Part shown: in pieces, positions 22,188 through 33,428 of the stretch
How positions within the stretch are numbered: position 1 is the first letter of the stretch
Layout of the letters: each line of letters starts with the position of its first letter
Source: Pleurotus djamor
Lineage: Eukaryota > Basidiomycota > Agaricomycetes > Agaricales > Pleurotaceae
NCBI GenBank assembly: GCA_029747585.1
Contig: JAPEVF010000317.1
Coordinates: 1-51,081, forward strand
DNA: 51,081 bases
Direction: 5' to 3'
Position numbers and translations under genes: made by a program
Notes under the pieces: model-generated
What the model was told of the DNA's origin: nothing
Databases searched by the model: none
What the model saw: the letters and a program-made list of their open reading frames with translations, nothing else

Positions 22188-24302
22188 TCAGGCTGGAGCC
22201 TGGGATAAACTGGGGTTCGATTTGTAGACTTGCCGCGAGAAATAATTGTCAAGTGTTACTCCTCCGCGGTTGCGAGACGATCCCGCGGACAACCCAATCT
22301 TCATTCCTTCCGTCACGAATTTCTCAAAGTCATCCTTCAGTAAGTCTCTGGAATTAGCGGTTTGACTTCGCGAAGCAAGGCGAACCAACCTTGGAAATGA
22401 TCCCGCCAGTCGCTTGTTTGTGTCCCTTTGCAAAGTCTCCTCCTACACGCTGCATGAACGTCTCATCAGTCCGTTCCCCATACATCTTGAGAAGCGATAT
22501 GAGGTCGGGTTGCTCGTTGTCAGGTAGCTTTCGTTTCTCGCCGGTAATTCGACATGAAAACGACACGACGCTTGGGTCTGGGTGATGAGAAGGGTTTGAA
22601 ACCTCAATATCAATCGCGGCGTCAGTACAGGTTTGATGACATCAATTTCAATTGAGTACCATGACCATCATCAACTTCTTTCCTTTCAGCGTTGATGGCC
22701 AGCGTGTCGCAATTAACGGATGTACTGTTCAGAGTGAAACGATCAGCTGAGGCTAGTAGTTTCGATCATCGAAATATTACGAACTTTGATACGGGCTGTC
22801 GATGCGCAGCAGCGCTACCTGTCCGTCTTGCGAGAACTGAGGAGCCATATGGGAGCAGCGTTCGACTTCCTCGCGAATACGGACTTTCATCTCGCAAAGC
22901 TCTTTGCTTCCCAGGATATCAGCTGGGCAATGGGCGTGTAGGAGTGTCTAAGTAAGTCATCAAGCATCAAGGTCAATCATGTCGTTTTGTCGATAGAAAG
23001 GGCTGATGGATGACGGACATTCCATGCGAGCTCAACTAGAAAGGCGTAAGCTCCGCAATTCCGAGTGGCAACTACGAAACACTCACCATCATACTCTGGC
23101 GTCCGCCTTGCTGCGGGTACATAGAGCTTGATCAGTGGCACGTCCTTGTGAAACGCACCAACACTTACGCGCGTTTAACAGAGACACAGCATCGCTGATC
23201 TTCTTCTTACCCAAGTTCTTTGCAGCATCGCCAAGCAGTATCATTTCCGCGCTCACAGGCCAATCACCGTCGATATCACCGAATTTGATTGTATTCGCAC
23301 CCAGATCACCATAAATTCCAATTAACGCACCAAATGCACATCTGGGAAGTAATGTTAACCAGCCGTTCGGTCGTCATGACGAAATGGAGTACACCTTTCC
23401 GGAATCGCGTCGTTCAGGGGATAGCATATCAAATAAGTCAAGAGAGAAGACGTGCAGACCGGCGGAGCGTTGCACGCGGAAACGACCTATCAACAATGTT
23501 CAATACTGCTTGCGTTGTCTTCGGGGAATTCAATACCGTCGTTTCATCAGGAAAGGCATCACTTTGGTGGTGATCAATGAGGAGGGTTTTGACAACGATA
23601 CGTTCGCCTTTAGCCATGACCTCAGTAGGTACGATAGGAGGTCCCCCTCTACTGCCTTGGTCGAGGACAACACATCGCACCTCGCCTTTCTGGTGGAGAG
23701 AAGCGACGTCTGCAATCGTATTCTGTATTCGGTGTCTATTGCCCGAAGTCAGTGTCGCTCATTCATGAGTATCATGGCACTCCGACCTTTCGCGAGGTGA
23801 GAATAGGTTCGATGCTTTCCCTACAAAATGAACATGAATCATGTCCGTTGGCAAGCCCAGGGTGGTGAGTGTATGATGCATTATCGATGCAGAGGATACT
23901 GAAAAGCGTGAATACTTGAGGTATAGCCTTCACGTATCGAACCAATACTCACGGCCATCAGCGTCCTTATCAGGGACCAAAATTACGGGAAGACCATGAC
24001 GAGCACTAGATACGCCCCGATGGTGAGGTCAAATCGTCAAAACCCGTATTCAGTAGCTCGCCTTTGCTCAATGAATTCCCTATCTTCGTTGATCTGCTCC
24101 TTTCTAGCTGGCCAGCTTGCCCATTTTCCTTCGCCAAGGACGTCTCGTGGTGTTTGCACGACGGCCGAATGGCGAGCCCTTTTCCGGCGTGGATCTGTGC
24201 ACGGACGAAGGTTATTTCTTTGTTCGACGCTGTTGCAGGGTATTCATTACTTTCTGGAGGATATGTAGCAGCGTTTGCTTTCTTCTCAAATATTGAGTGC
24301 AT
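22188..24302 (-). CDS. DHH-family phosphoesterase
   Basis: Protein of 474 residues in thirteen exons (minus): 24302-24203, 24128-24062, 24005-23953, 23898-23787, 23735-23537, 23486-23395, 23341-23169, 23110-23087, 23035-23019, 22947-22785, 22724-22660, 22602-22390, 22334-22188. Metal-binding motifs are VPDKDADGLSS (Asp68, Asp70, Asp72), LDQGSR (Asp136) and IDHH (165-167), with a GIYGDLG segment further on. The C-terminal SFSCRI and GGDFAKGHKQATGG blocks fit the DHHA-like half and match the layout of fungal RecJ-like proteins, which I recall only as uncharacterised. The reaction is likely manganese-dependent phosphodiester or polyphosphate hydrolysis; the substrate is unknown. Two exons have 24 and 17 bases. 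The intron after exon 2 is best read with a GC donor (24061 side); a GT donor with a 38-base intron is also in frame. The start at 24302 gives a frame that closes; upstream Mets are possible. Confidence 0.85.
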
Positions 24303-24497
24303 GGTGTTCGTGCCAAAGTTGCAATGCAAGGGAACCCCAACACTGCTCCGACCGCTGACCATCGCATTTCTTTTTGTTGATCTTTTGACAGCGCGTTGCT
24401 GCAATGTGTAGCCAGGTTACTCAACACGACTGTGCACTAAAAAGGCAGAGTCCGTCGCATTCGAGGGTCGTTAACGTCATCTTCCCTCTCACTTCCA

Positions 24498-26243
24498 ATG
24501 GTTGCGCTTGCGAACGAATTGTGGTATGAGGTCCTGTTCTACCTCCCCGAAGTTGAAGCAAACCGGCTTATGTCTGTCAACCGTGTATTCTACAATCACG
24601 TCTGGAGTCATCGCTACAAAGAGGTCTTGCTCTTGAAAGTCACACCTCGCAGTCTGAAGCGAGCCAAGTTAATGTCGTGAGTGATCACCACAAGCCTTCG
24701 CTAAATGACTCGTTGATTCATACTAATGCTGGACTTATGACAGAGGTGACTCGTACATTGCCTCCCGCGTACTACAGCTTTCTATCCTGCTATCGGAGCT
24801 CCGGAATTTTGAGCTCGCTCTCCGTGGTTCCACGTCCGCCCCGACCTCTCCATATAGCTCCGGTGAAGTATCTGCTTCTCCCAGTAATAGCGCTAGGTTG
24901 CACCAGTCATGGCTATCAATCTTGAGCTCGCTTTCCTGCATACGTGATCAGCGCCCTCGAAGCGTCTCACTGGATTTGCCTCCCCGTCAGCCCTCGAGGG
25001 ATAGCACGAATCATATCTTTTACCCTACCCTTTCGCAATTACTCAAAGACGTCGTTAATCTCGAACAAATCACGATTATATGGAATTCCCCCAACGATGC
25101 TCTCGATATCTCGCCACTTTTAGCGACAGTATGGTCAATGCGAACATTACGCCGTCTTTCCCTTCATGTTGGCACCGGTGGTTTATACGAAGTTCTCTCA
25201 AACGTCCCAGAGGCATGCTCACTAGAATCCATCCACGTCAAATTCCCGAACAACCAGCTGCTCAACTCTCGGAGGGAAACTTCCACTTCCTCAACCGTTC
25301 CTGTCTATGCTCGCGAATCCACCAGCCAAAGCATGCTTGCCCTTGCACACCTAATCAACGCCTCCTCAAAAACTCTGACCAATCTTCAAATCTCTTGTCA
25401 TGAACACATCTTCCCCTTCTTCGCTCACTTGTTTTCTAACGTTCGTGAGTTCAGTCCACCACATCTAACCTCTTCTCAGTTTTGATCAACTGTCTCCAGT
25501 ATTGCTGCCTGCCCTTTCTTCTCTTCGCCTGCATGTGACATGCAAAGCAAATCCTTCCTTCGGCGAAGCTCAAGGCGTTCTCTCCTCCTTTCTTGAAGAA
25601 AGGGTCCCCGTCCTTACCGCCCTCTCCCTAGACTTTTCTGGGATAAACCACTCGATGATCCAGTACGCCCCCTTCCTTACCACACTCCGCTCTCTGGAGA
25701 TCACACCATATGGAAATGGGGACGCTGGAAGCGGCACCACAATCGCCTTCGATACCCTTGCGCGTAAAATGGAATCCGCCAGGTCGTATCTGACCAGGAT
25801 CACGCTTCTCCAAGTTCCTTTCAGGTTTTCCCAGTTCCGAGAGCTCTTCGGAACCGAGCCATTACCTCGTCTAACGAGTTTATCCATCAAGATTAAGTCT
25901 CTCGAACCAACGGTAATCCTGTTTTTAGTTGAGGTGATGCCGTCCTTAACGCAGCTCATACTCACACAAGAGAGTGACATACCCGTGCGTCTGATTCACC
26001 GCCAGATTATGATCGTCCTGATCATCCTGAATATGCTGATAGCCTCGGCCGATGTCCCATGTTCATATCAAACCCTGGTCATTACTCGATATCACGTACA
26101 AAGACGCATCTGACAATGTCTTTTACAAAACAATGCGGGACCTGGCTATAGCTATCCCAAGCATTACATGTTTCTGTGGCAGCAGGGCGGTTTATGAGAC
26201 GGTTATGGCACATCATGCAGAGACCCATTGGTCAGCACAGTAG
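24498..26243 (+). CDS. F-box/LRR-like protein
   Basis: Protein of 521 residues in four exons: 24498-24676, 24744-25444, 25500-25984, 26043-26243, all GT-AG. The F-box-like helix bundle is at the very N-terminus (LANELWYEVLFYLPEVEANRLMSVNRVFY, shown here only as a reference to residues 4-32). The rest is a degenerate leucine-rich stretch with repeated L-x-x-L-x-L pieces, typical of the large mushroom F-box families that may recruit substrates to SCF ubiquitin ligases. The last exon was found by removing a 58-base intron; without it the frame would end at 26113 in an unlikely hydrophobic tail. The start is 195 bases from the divergent DHH gene, so the two probably share a promoter. The target is unknown. 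Confidence 0.8.
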
Positions 26244-26293
26244 ACTTAGATTGGCGTCTCCAGTATCTTCACAGTGTCCTAGATTAACACATA

Positions 26294-28572
26294 TTAATGG
26301 GTTTGATTCAATCTAAGTTCGCGGAACGGACTGACCTTCTTGATATCAGGATGCCTGGGACCATTGTACGAAACCGAACTTTCAGTTCGATCTGTCGAGC
26401 TGCCTCCAACTGATATGCTGAGTACGTGATCATCCTATGAGGCATAACCCATGTGAGAAGTCACTGGAAACGGAACGAGAGCGACTTACACGCCCAGAGC
26501 TCCCACTCGAAAAGCCAAGATTCGATAACCCAACCGAGTTCGCTTGTGAACCTCCCCTTTCTCGGATCGCGTTTCTCGAATTCAGAGTCGCCAACAATGA
26601 ATTGGCGTAGACTAAACCCAGAAGCGTTCAGTTGGCTTGATCACACGACACCCAAGTCGCGGAATGCGAAAATACTCACGTTTGCCGATAACAAAGTCAA
26701 TGGCTACGAACCAAAGGCTTTCGGGCATCAAAGCGAACTAGGATAAACGGAAAACCCATCACCTCAGTCCCGGTGTCCAGATGCGCCACACGGAAAAGAA
26801 GCATACTCTACTCACCACGATGACTTCGATGATCGCGACCACTCTATCGAATACGCGAGCACAAGATCAGGTACACGACTTCGTCAATAACGGAGGCTTA
26901 GGTCAGAGGAATACTCACGATGTCAGGATACATCGGTTGATGGCATAGACAATGAGCTGCGTGACAATGGTGTTTGTCCTATGTAACGACGAGGATCAAT
27001 CATGATGGGAGTGATAGGAGTTTGAGGGGCGTAACTGACTTTCTGAATCCCGTACGGCTTCCATGAAGGAGTATGCATAAGGCGGCAGCAATGGCAACGT
27101 CCGAAAGCACAGCAAATATGGCGAAGGGGGTGGCTGCAACCAACTAAGAATCCGCCGTCGGCCTCAAGTCAACTAAAAGGGATGTAAGCCTACTGTGATC
27201 TCCGGTATGCGGCTAAACTCTTTCTTAATGAACCTTGGATGACCGTCAATCTATCAATGGGACGGAAGGACGCTATCCGGCTTACAGGAATACCACAGTC
27301 TCTGAGCGATGCTATCAGTCTCTTGTCCAGGCGGACGGAAAGATTAGGGAATGATACGCACCAACTCCCAAACCTTAACGGAAGAGCCGAACCGAGAAAT
27401 TAGAATTAGCTTTGGTCGGTAGAGGCAGAGATCGAGGGTGCGCACAGAAGTGGGCTGCGACAAGTAGGCCCTGGGGTCCGTCTTAGGAGCGTGAAGGGAG
27501 AAGTGACAGGAAAGATGCGTACGATGAAAACTGTACCCCACCATCGATATTTTGGATTGCACACTGGACGAAGCTTGTGAGTGGCTTCTGCCGCCAACAG
27601 GGGAAGCTTTCGAAGGCTCACGGCGACAGATCCGGATGGTGAAGAACCTGGTAGAACGGGTGAGTAAAAGGGGGGTTAGACGGGGTTAAATATGAGCGTA
27701 CGTCTGAGCAAGCACCCCAATGATCACCTGGAGATTAGATCAACTATTGAAGAGCGACTAGTGAAGCTTGAACACGCGCTTACATTCATAAGAACGGATA
27801 TCTAGTTCGTTGCGTTAACTTCAACGGTAATGCTTAGGGGGACATGACATACATTCAAAGCCCTGAGGCAATGTTAATAGGTAATCAAATGTACATAGAC
27901 ATGTATACTCACCAGTGAGCGTCCCTCAGAGCGACCGGATTGGCGTAGTTAGAAACCTAGGTCACGTTAAGCAACCAGACGGTCAATATATTCGAATGGG
28001 CAGACCAAGTAATGATACATCGTAAGGGACACTGGTTCATCGTAAGCAGCGTGATTCTGGCCTTGCGACGAAGTAACATACCAAAAGCAAACTGAAGGGT
28101 ATCGAGAACCCTGAAGCGTCGGATGATCAGTAGCCCTCCGACGACAACGAATGCTGAACGCCAACCATATGAAGGCGACCTGAGACGCTCGATGAGTTGC
28201 GTCGCAGGCGATGGGGGCTGAACGTACCAGCAATTTCAGATCAAACCCATCCTTTGGATAATGAACATAGTAGAAGTAGGTCTAGCGGCCCTAGTTCAGC
28301 GTCTGACTCGTTCCAAAGACTCAGTACCCGAAATACCTGGAGGTTCGTTATCCCATACAGACTATGTGGCGTACAGGTACAGGTCAGCCCCGGGCAAGAG
28401 AATGGATAATCGGGCTTACACTCCAGCTATCAGAGCGCCAATGAAGCCCGCCCCTGCATAATACCCCAGTAAGCGATGATGGATATCGATAATTCACAGC
28501 CTCCGAAGCTCTCTCACCGAAAGTGTTGTCGAGCGCTGGTACTCCCGGTCCCGATGGAATTTCGCTGGCCAT
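26294..28572 (-). CDS. DUF6534-type seven-helix membrane protein
   Basis: Highly fragmented minus-strand gene of about fifteen exons. The start is at 28572 (exon 28572-28518, MASEIPSGPGVPALDNTFG) and the stop at 26294. Pieces in order match the mushroom DUF6534 family: AGFIGALIAGV, TYFYYVHYPKDGFDLKLL, VLDTLQFAFVSLTMYHYLV, SNYANPVALRDAHWALN, VIIGVLAQTFFTIRICR, a long helix LVAATPFAIFAVLSD with CILLHGSRTGFR, TNTIVTQLIVYAINRCILTS, then VYANSLLATLNSRNAIRER near the C-terminus. Each piece is flanked by splice sites. The junctions after the first TM helix (a possible 9-base exon near 28340) and in 27170-27560 are uncertain. The family has a receptor-like seven-helix pattern; function is unknown. 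Gene finders would easily miss it because no single open frame is long. Confidence 0.75.
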
Positions 28573-29346
28573 TCTTCAAAGTCGTTGATGGGTCGTAGGC
28601 GAGAGTTCGTTGGTGGGTAGTGGGTACAGCAGTTCAGCCGCGGAGCCTCCTGGATGCATCCCTTATGGCTATAACTATAACCTCTGTGGGAAGGTAACCG
28701 GCCGGAGAAACAAAGTAAAGTGATAGAATGATCGGGTCATTTTAATAGGCATGACACGACTTGGCCATATGGCTGTTAACTTCTGGACAAGCCATGGCCA
28801 TCATAGACATGTCATATAGCGCTCTTAAGCCGCGATACAGCCTGATAAAGGCTAGCATGCCCAAATACAAAGGCAGAAGCACAACTAAGCCTCGGACTTG
28901 GCTGAATGGGTGAGTGCGTGAGAGAGCCGTCCAGGTAGGCGTAGCAGAGAGCGCATTGAAGACAGAAAACTGGAGAAAAGAGCCCAGGAAGACGGTTCGT
29001 TGACTTGAGCAATGAGGAGTCCGACTTGTCGTGGAAGTTACGGTGGAAGCTCAGCGCTCTCAAACGGCGAGACCACACGTGGCCGTAAGGAGTCAGGAGA
29101 CATTCCATCAGGGGCCCCTCGATAGACTCAAGCTTCAAGAGCCAACGATATCCGCAGCTAGAAGATAGATTTTACCTTCTACTGGAGCATGGCTTAGTCA
29201 TAGGGAGCGCAGAATAGAAGCAGGGACACCGTGTTTCATGAGTGAAACGACGTTTCAAGGGGAATATGTTAAAGGAGGTATTGACAGGGGGTCTTTACGC
29301 GACTCATTCTACCCGAAGCGCCGATCAGACTTTTTGCACCCGGACC
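28573..29346. other. Intergenic, DUF6534 gene and GNAT gene upstream regions
   Basis: This 774-base gap separates divergent starts. One minus-strand frame (28812-29138, 108 codons) is open but has no recognisable motif, start context or partner exon. It should contain the promoters of both flanking genes. I see no clear TATA box. Confidence 0.5.
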
Positions 29347-29862
29347 ATGCATTCTGCGACGACATTGCCCGAAGGCTACACGATCCACGACGGCCCGCCA
29401 TCGGTCAGCGACTATGTACACTTGAGGAAAGCGTCCGGATTATACGCTGTCACCCCAACACAAGCAGAGGGAGCGATCGCCTGCACCTGGTACGGTGTTC
29501 ATATCAAGTATGCCTCACCCTCGAAGCCAGATGAAGTCGAAGTCGTTGGCATGGCTCGAATTTTTGGTGGTGGATGGTTTGCTTTCCTCTTTTCTTTCCA
29601 GTTCGTCGTATGTTTGTTGACACGGCCACCCAATCGCAGGTATTTCCACATCGCAGACTGTGCAACCCTTCCTGATCATCAGAAAAAAGGACTAGGATCT
29701 GCGATGATGGCCGCGTTGATGAAGCACCTGGAGGAGAACGCCGAGCCAGGATACTACGTTAACCTATTGGCAGATGTTCCTGGAAGGAAACTTTATGAGC
29801 GGTTCGGGTTCATTGATGCAATGCCGAGGTCGCTGGGCATGTGGAAGGGCTCCCCTCGTTGA
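29347..29862 (+). CDS. GNAT-family N-acetyltransferase
   Basis: Acetyl-CoA-dependent N-acetyltransferase of 150 residues in two exons, 29347-29576 and 29640-29862. Beta strands and the acetyl-CoA loop are clear: VVGMARIFGGG, then after the splice WYFHIADCATLPDHQKKGLGSAM, carrying the Q/RxxGxG/A pyrophosphate loop (QKKGLG), and a C-terminal KLYERFGFIDAM motif. The 63-base intron has no stop and is a multiple of three, so unspliced RNA encodes a longer protein with a hydrophobic insert (FAFLFSFQFVVCLL). Relatives read straight from GGG to WYFHIAD, so splicing is the likely default. The start at 29347 (MHSATTLPEGYTIHDG) fits the family length; the frame is open upstream to 29242. The substrate is unknown. 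Confidence 0.88.
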   Translation: MHSATTLPEGYTIHDGPPSVSDYVHLRKASGLYAVTPTQAEGAIACTWYGVHIKYASPSKPDEVEVVGMARIFGGGWFAFLFSFQFVVCLLTRPPNRRYFHIADCATLPDHQKKGLGSAMMAALMKHLEENAEPGYYVNLLADVPGRKLYERFGFIDAMPRSLGMWKGSPR

Positions 29863-29950
29863 TACTCTTTGGATATTACTTTACGATTGAGATTTGCTTG
29901 AGATGTCCATGTTCGAGGTGCAAAAAATGAGACCTTGTAGGCCGTCCAAC

Positions 29951-30036
29951 TCCCCCAGACCGGGATCGAACCAGTGGCCTTGAGATGATCATTATCCAGT
30001 TACAGTCTCACGCTCTTCCAGCTGAGCTACCGGGGG
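29951..30036 (-). tRNA. tRNA-Tyr (anticodon GTA) with 13-base intron
   Basis: Reading the minus strand, a 7-bp acceptor stem pairs CCCCCGG with CTGGGGG, followed by discriminator A. The D arm is GCTC-AGCTGGAA-GAGC. The anticodon stem TGAGA/TCTCA encloses CTGTAA, an intron CTGGATAATGATC, then A, giving the loop CTGTAAA with anticodon GTA. The T arm is ACTGG-TTCGATC-CCGGT. Box A (TAGCTCAGCTGG) and box B (GGTTCGATCCC) are canonical. A C1-G72 pair and an intron after base 37 are normal for eukaryotic tRNA-Tyr. Spliced length is 73 bases. Confidence 0.95.
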
Positions 30037-30409
30037 CATACTACTAGCTTTTGCTTTTCAAGATGTAAGTTCCACACTTCCCAAATAGGTAAAAATTTCA
30101 AGTTGCACCGTAAGATTCTCCTGACGAAGGTAGACGTAGTCTTTCTTCGTTGATTCTCCATTGTTTGTTACAGTAGGCTACTACTGATCTATAATCTACC
30201 AGAATCCCAAACTTACCCACTCGCGGGTACCCTACTACTTTCTTCCTGCTGCGCAGCGAGAATAGCCTCATACTTACAACGTCTGACGCTTAACTTCGAC
30301 ACTTGCGCTTTCGTCATATTTCACGCCACATGTGCAGAGTTCGAGATTTAACTGCATCTCGCCGATGCCGTAAACGGCAGAGGGGTTCTCTGTCAAGCGT
30401 TTAGGGAGT
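30037..30409. other. Intergenic between tRNA-Tyr and coiled-coil gene
   Basis: The 373 bases hold no supported gene. They are the upstream side of the tRNA gene and the 3' flank of the coiled-coil gene. Confidence 0.5.
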
Positions 30410-30916
30410 TTATCGCAAGTTTATCGCGTCCGGCTCCTTACTCCAATATGCTGGGACTGGTGGGGGAGAGCGTTTTGTTCGATTGTCCCCGAAGATGCGA
30501 CGACAGAGTCGGACTATAAACGCAGGAGGATGGAATGTTTTGCATTGGATGACTTTCCTGGTTTCTTGCTGCAGGAGATATTATAAATCGTCCGATGATA
30601 GGGGGTCTATGCAACTTACAGCTCTTCGTGCTATTTTGAGACTCTCTAGCGACGTACGCAGCTCTTCCTGACTTTTATTGAGGTCCTTCTCAAGATTCTC
30701 TACCCGCTTTTCAAGGTTATTCAATTGTTCATACACGGTCTGGAGTGGAACTTATGGATGGAAGGGTTAGGAAATTAGTATTTGTGTATACAGTAACGGT
30801 GAATCGAACTAACCAGAGCTATGTAGTAGTTCAATATTCTTGACTTCACGAGGGATCGTTTCAGAGCTGGCCTTTTCTTGATTATCGTTCCCGGGTTGAG
30901 ACTTGTAAGGGGACAT
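30410..30916 (-). CDS. Small coiled-coil protein
   Basis: Predicted protein of 130 residues in three exons (minus): 30916-30814, 30750-30620, 30568-30410, with GT-AG introns and a frame that closes. The middle (VYEQLNNLEKRVENLEKDL, then NKSQEELRTSLESLKIARR) is a clear heptad coiled coil of about 45 residues. The N-terminus is polar (MSPYKSQPGNDNQEKASS) and the C-terminal third is basic with Pro and Arg. I do not recognise a family. The third exon is less certain than the first two: its composition (IQCKTFHPPAFIVRLCRRIF) is unlike the rest and a different 3' end is possible. Confidence 0.6.
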
Positions 30917-31434
30917 GGTCGACGGTATCGACGCTGCGCGGCCGAGCTGTCAAGATGAAGGAAACAACGTTCTGAGCGCGATGAAAACAGCCTCGTGGTG
31001 GGGAGATGCTCACACGTAGTTTTGGGACAAATATTCTGGTGGCGGTTTCTGGGTGTTGGTGGTTCGATCGAAAGATTCTAACTGCACCCCTTTTCTAAGC
31101 TCCTGAATCTCGCTCCAACCAAACCTACGAAGGACGAAGATCCCGTTTCAGGACGGATGGGAAGGGTTTAGAGATAAATCAGGGTCTCATTACGGATCAG
31201 AGCAAGATGTGTACTCTAGGTAAAGCGAGTACATAACTGCAGGGCAAATGGTCCAATAAAACCTAGGTATCCATGGCAAGATTGTCCATGAAGGAGGGGT
31301 AACGAAGGTCTCGAAGTGAATATAGAGAATAAACAAGCATTAAAATGTCGTAAGCAAATTAGTCCATCGTCGTAAATATCGAAGAAACGAAGAAAGTCCA
31401 TAATTAATAAAATAAATACTCTTCGTCGCCAACC
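30917..31434. other. Intergenic, coiled-coil gene promoter and DUF5648 gene 3' flank
   Basis: The 518 bases hold no supported gene. The AT-rich part near 31300-31430 looks like the 3' UTR of the Ser-rich gene. Confidence 0.5.
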
Positions 31435-33428
31435 CTAAAAGTTAGGGATCACGAACCCAGCAATGCCCTCTCTCTTGTAGCCGAGTAGGAGAGCGGCGTT
31501 CTTAGCCTCAAGCTCCGAGATGGTATAGAAATGGTTCTGGAGATGAGGTTGGTACAAACGGTGCAGGGGAACGCTTCCACAGATCTGCTTCTGGTAAATA
31601 TGCCCTGTAACGCCCTCGCTCTTGTATCCGAGGTTCTTGACAGCGTTATCGCGCTCATGAGCCGAGGTGGTGTAGAAGTGATCACCACCGGGACCAGCGT
31701 GAGCCTTGAACATGCGGAACAAGGGCACGGTATCGGTCTCTTTCTTGGGGAAGACGCGACCTTGATGTCCTTCCTTGATGTAATGGAGCTTGATGAGCGC
31801 GTTAGTCATCTCGTGTGCGCTGGTGGTATAAAAATGGTCGGTGTGCTTGAAGGCGCGTTTGAGGAAGATGGATGAGGTACGAGGGGCGCAAGCTGGAGTC
31901 GTAGCCTTGGGCTTCGTGGTTGCCACTTTCGTAGCGGCAGCCTTCGTGGTCACAGGCTTGGTAACAGCTTTGGTGGTCGCGGCCTTGGTAGTAACTGCCT
32001 TGGCCGGGGTTGTGGTGTGAACAGGCGCGGCCGAAGTAGTGACATGAACAGCCGGGGTAGACGAGGACACATGAACTGGAGCGGCCGATGACGAAATGGC
32101 ATGCTCAACCACTACCGCTGCAGAGGAGACGGAAGAGGACGATGATTCCTGAGACGATGAAGCAGAAGACGACTCGTTGGACGAGGAAGAGGCAGACTCA
32201 TCCACGGTTGTGGTGGTATTGCCATCATTCCCGTGGGTCGTGGTGGAGGAAGAGCTGGAGGCAGACGCGGCAGCGGATTCTGCGGACGATGCAGATGAAG
32301 AGGAGTTAGAAGAGGAGGAGGAGGAGGAGGATTCTTCCTTGACGGTCTTGGAACCATCTGAACCATGGACAGTGCTGGACGATGAAGAGCTTGCGGCAGA
32401 TGATGCAGCTGCCTCAGCCGCCTCTGAGGAGGAAGACGAAGAATTGGAAGCGGAAGAGGAAGATTCTTCTACAACTGTCTTCGTGCCGTCCGATCCATGA
32501 GTAGCGGTCGACGAAGATGACGAGGCGGAAGCAGATGATTGCGCAGCTTCTGCAGCGGAGGACGAGCTAGACGAGGATGACTCCTTGATAACCGTCTTCG
32601 CGCCATCTGTTCCGTGTGAGGCGGTCGATGAAGACGAAGAGCTAGAAGCGGATGATTGTGCGGCATCTGCGGCGGAGGAAGATGAGCTAGAAGAAGACGA
32701 AGAGGTTGACTCCTCGACGACCGTCTTCGTGCCGTCATTCCCGTGAGATGTAGAAGAGGACGAAGTGGATGCAGATGATGCAGAGGCCGCGTCAGCCGAT
32801 GAGGACGAGGAAGATGAAGAAGAGTTAGATGAAGTTTCCGAGGAACTGGACGAGCCACCGTTCACGTATGACTTCGCAGACAATGAGCTGGCTGATGAAG
32901 CAGCGGCAGCGGCAGCAGAGGAAGCAGAGGAGGACGCGTTCGACGATGAAAACTCTGCGACTGTGGTCACCCTCTGCTTGCACGAAGGCCTCTGGGTTGT
33001 CGAGCTTGAGCTGCTGGAAGTCTGGCTAGACGATGCGCTGGATGCGGCGGATTCGTTCGCTGAAGATGAGGCAGCATTCGATTCTTCAGATTTCGTTACT
33101 CCTCCTGTGGAGCCATAAGTGGTGGACGAAGAATTGGATGACGAAGAGGAGTCTTCAGACTTGGAGGAAGACGAAGAAGCTGAAGACGAAGATGACGAAG
33201 AGGCATGTGAAGATGCAGAGGAGGCCGTCGAGCCGCTATCAGCACAAGTGCAGGCGACGGGCGCAGCAAGCGAGGTAGCCTAATAAAACCAATTAGACAC
33301 CACATTTTTGAACTTGGTCGAGAACAAGGACCGACCTGATACGTTCGCTTCTCGAGCCCTGGTGTGGGGAGCGAAGCAACCTGAATGGCGAGAAAGACGG
33401 CGGCGAAAAAGGCGTAAGAGAACTTCAT
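31435..33428 (-). CDS. Secreted Ser-rich repeat protein with DUF5648-like tail
   Basis: Protein of 645 residues in two exons (minus), 33428-33336 and 33279-31435. It starts with a signal peptide (MKFSYAFFAAVFLAIQVASL). A Ser/Ala-rich stretch of about 380 residues follows, with five degenerate repeats built on HGxDGxKTVxEES, then a Thr/Lys-rich linker (TTKAATTKAVTK type) and a C-terminal domain of about 150 residues with three copies of a D/NHFYTxSxxE...A...LGYxxEGxxG unit, the pattern of DUF5648. Most Ser and Thr are likely O-mannosylated, giving a rigid stalk that presents the C-terminal domain outside the cell. DUF5648 units are seen in secreted hydrolases and surface proteins but their own role is unknown. 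There is no GPI signal: the protein ends right after the last unit. The exon-2 frame has no start codon upstream, which confirms the splice to the signal-peptide exon. Confidence 0.88.
32200..32750 (-). repeat. Coding minisatellite of the Ser-rich protein
   Basis: About five imperfect units of roughly 110-150 bases, each encoding a poly-Ser run followed by HGxDGxKTVxEES (variants NDGTKTVV, TDGAKTVI, SDGTKTVV, SDGSKTVK, NDGNTTTT). The antisense of this region gives long acidic open frames that are artefacts of TCN and AGC codons. Copy number is likely variable between strains. Confidence 0.8.

Noticed and set aside
24064..24411. Plus-strand 115-codon hydrophobic frame
   Set aside because: It is antisense to the first exons of the DHH gene, which carry conserved motifs on the minus strand.
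28812..29138. 108-codon minus-strand frame as a gene
   Set aside because: No motif, no start context and it lies in the shared upstream region of two divergent genes.
32200..32750. Regularly spaced repeats resembling a CRISPR array
   Set aside because: The units are imperfect, coding in one frame, and the genome is fungal; it is a protein-coding minisatellite.
32088..33278. Long acidic or basic frames on both strands of the Ser-rich gene
   Set aside because: They are shadows of TCN/AGC codon runs; only the minus frame has a signal peptide, splice site and a recognisable C-terminal domain.
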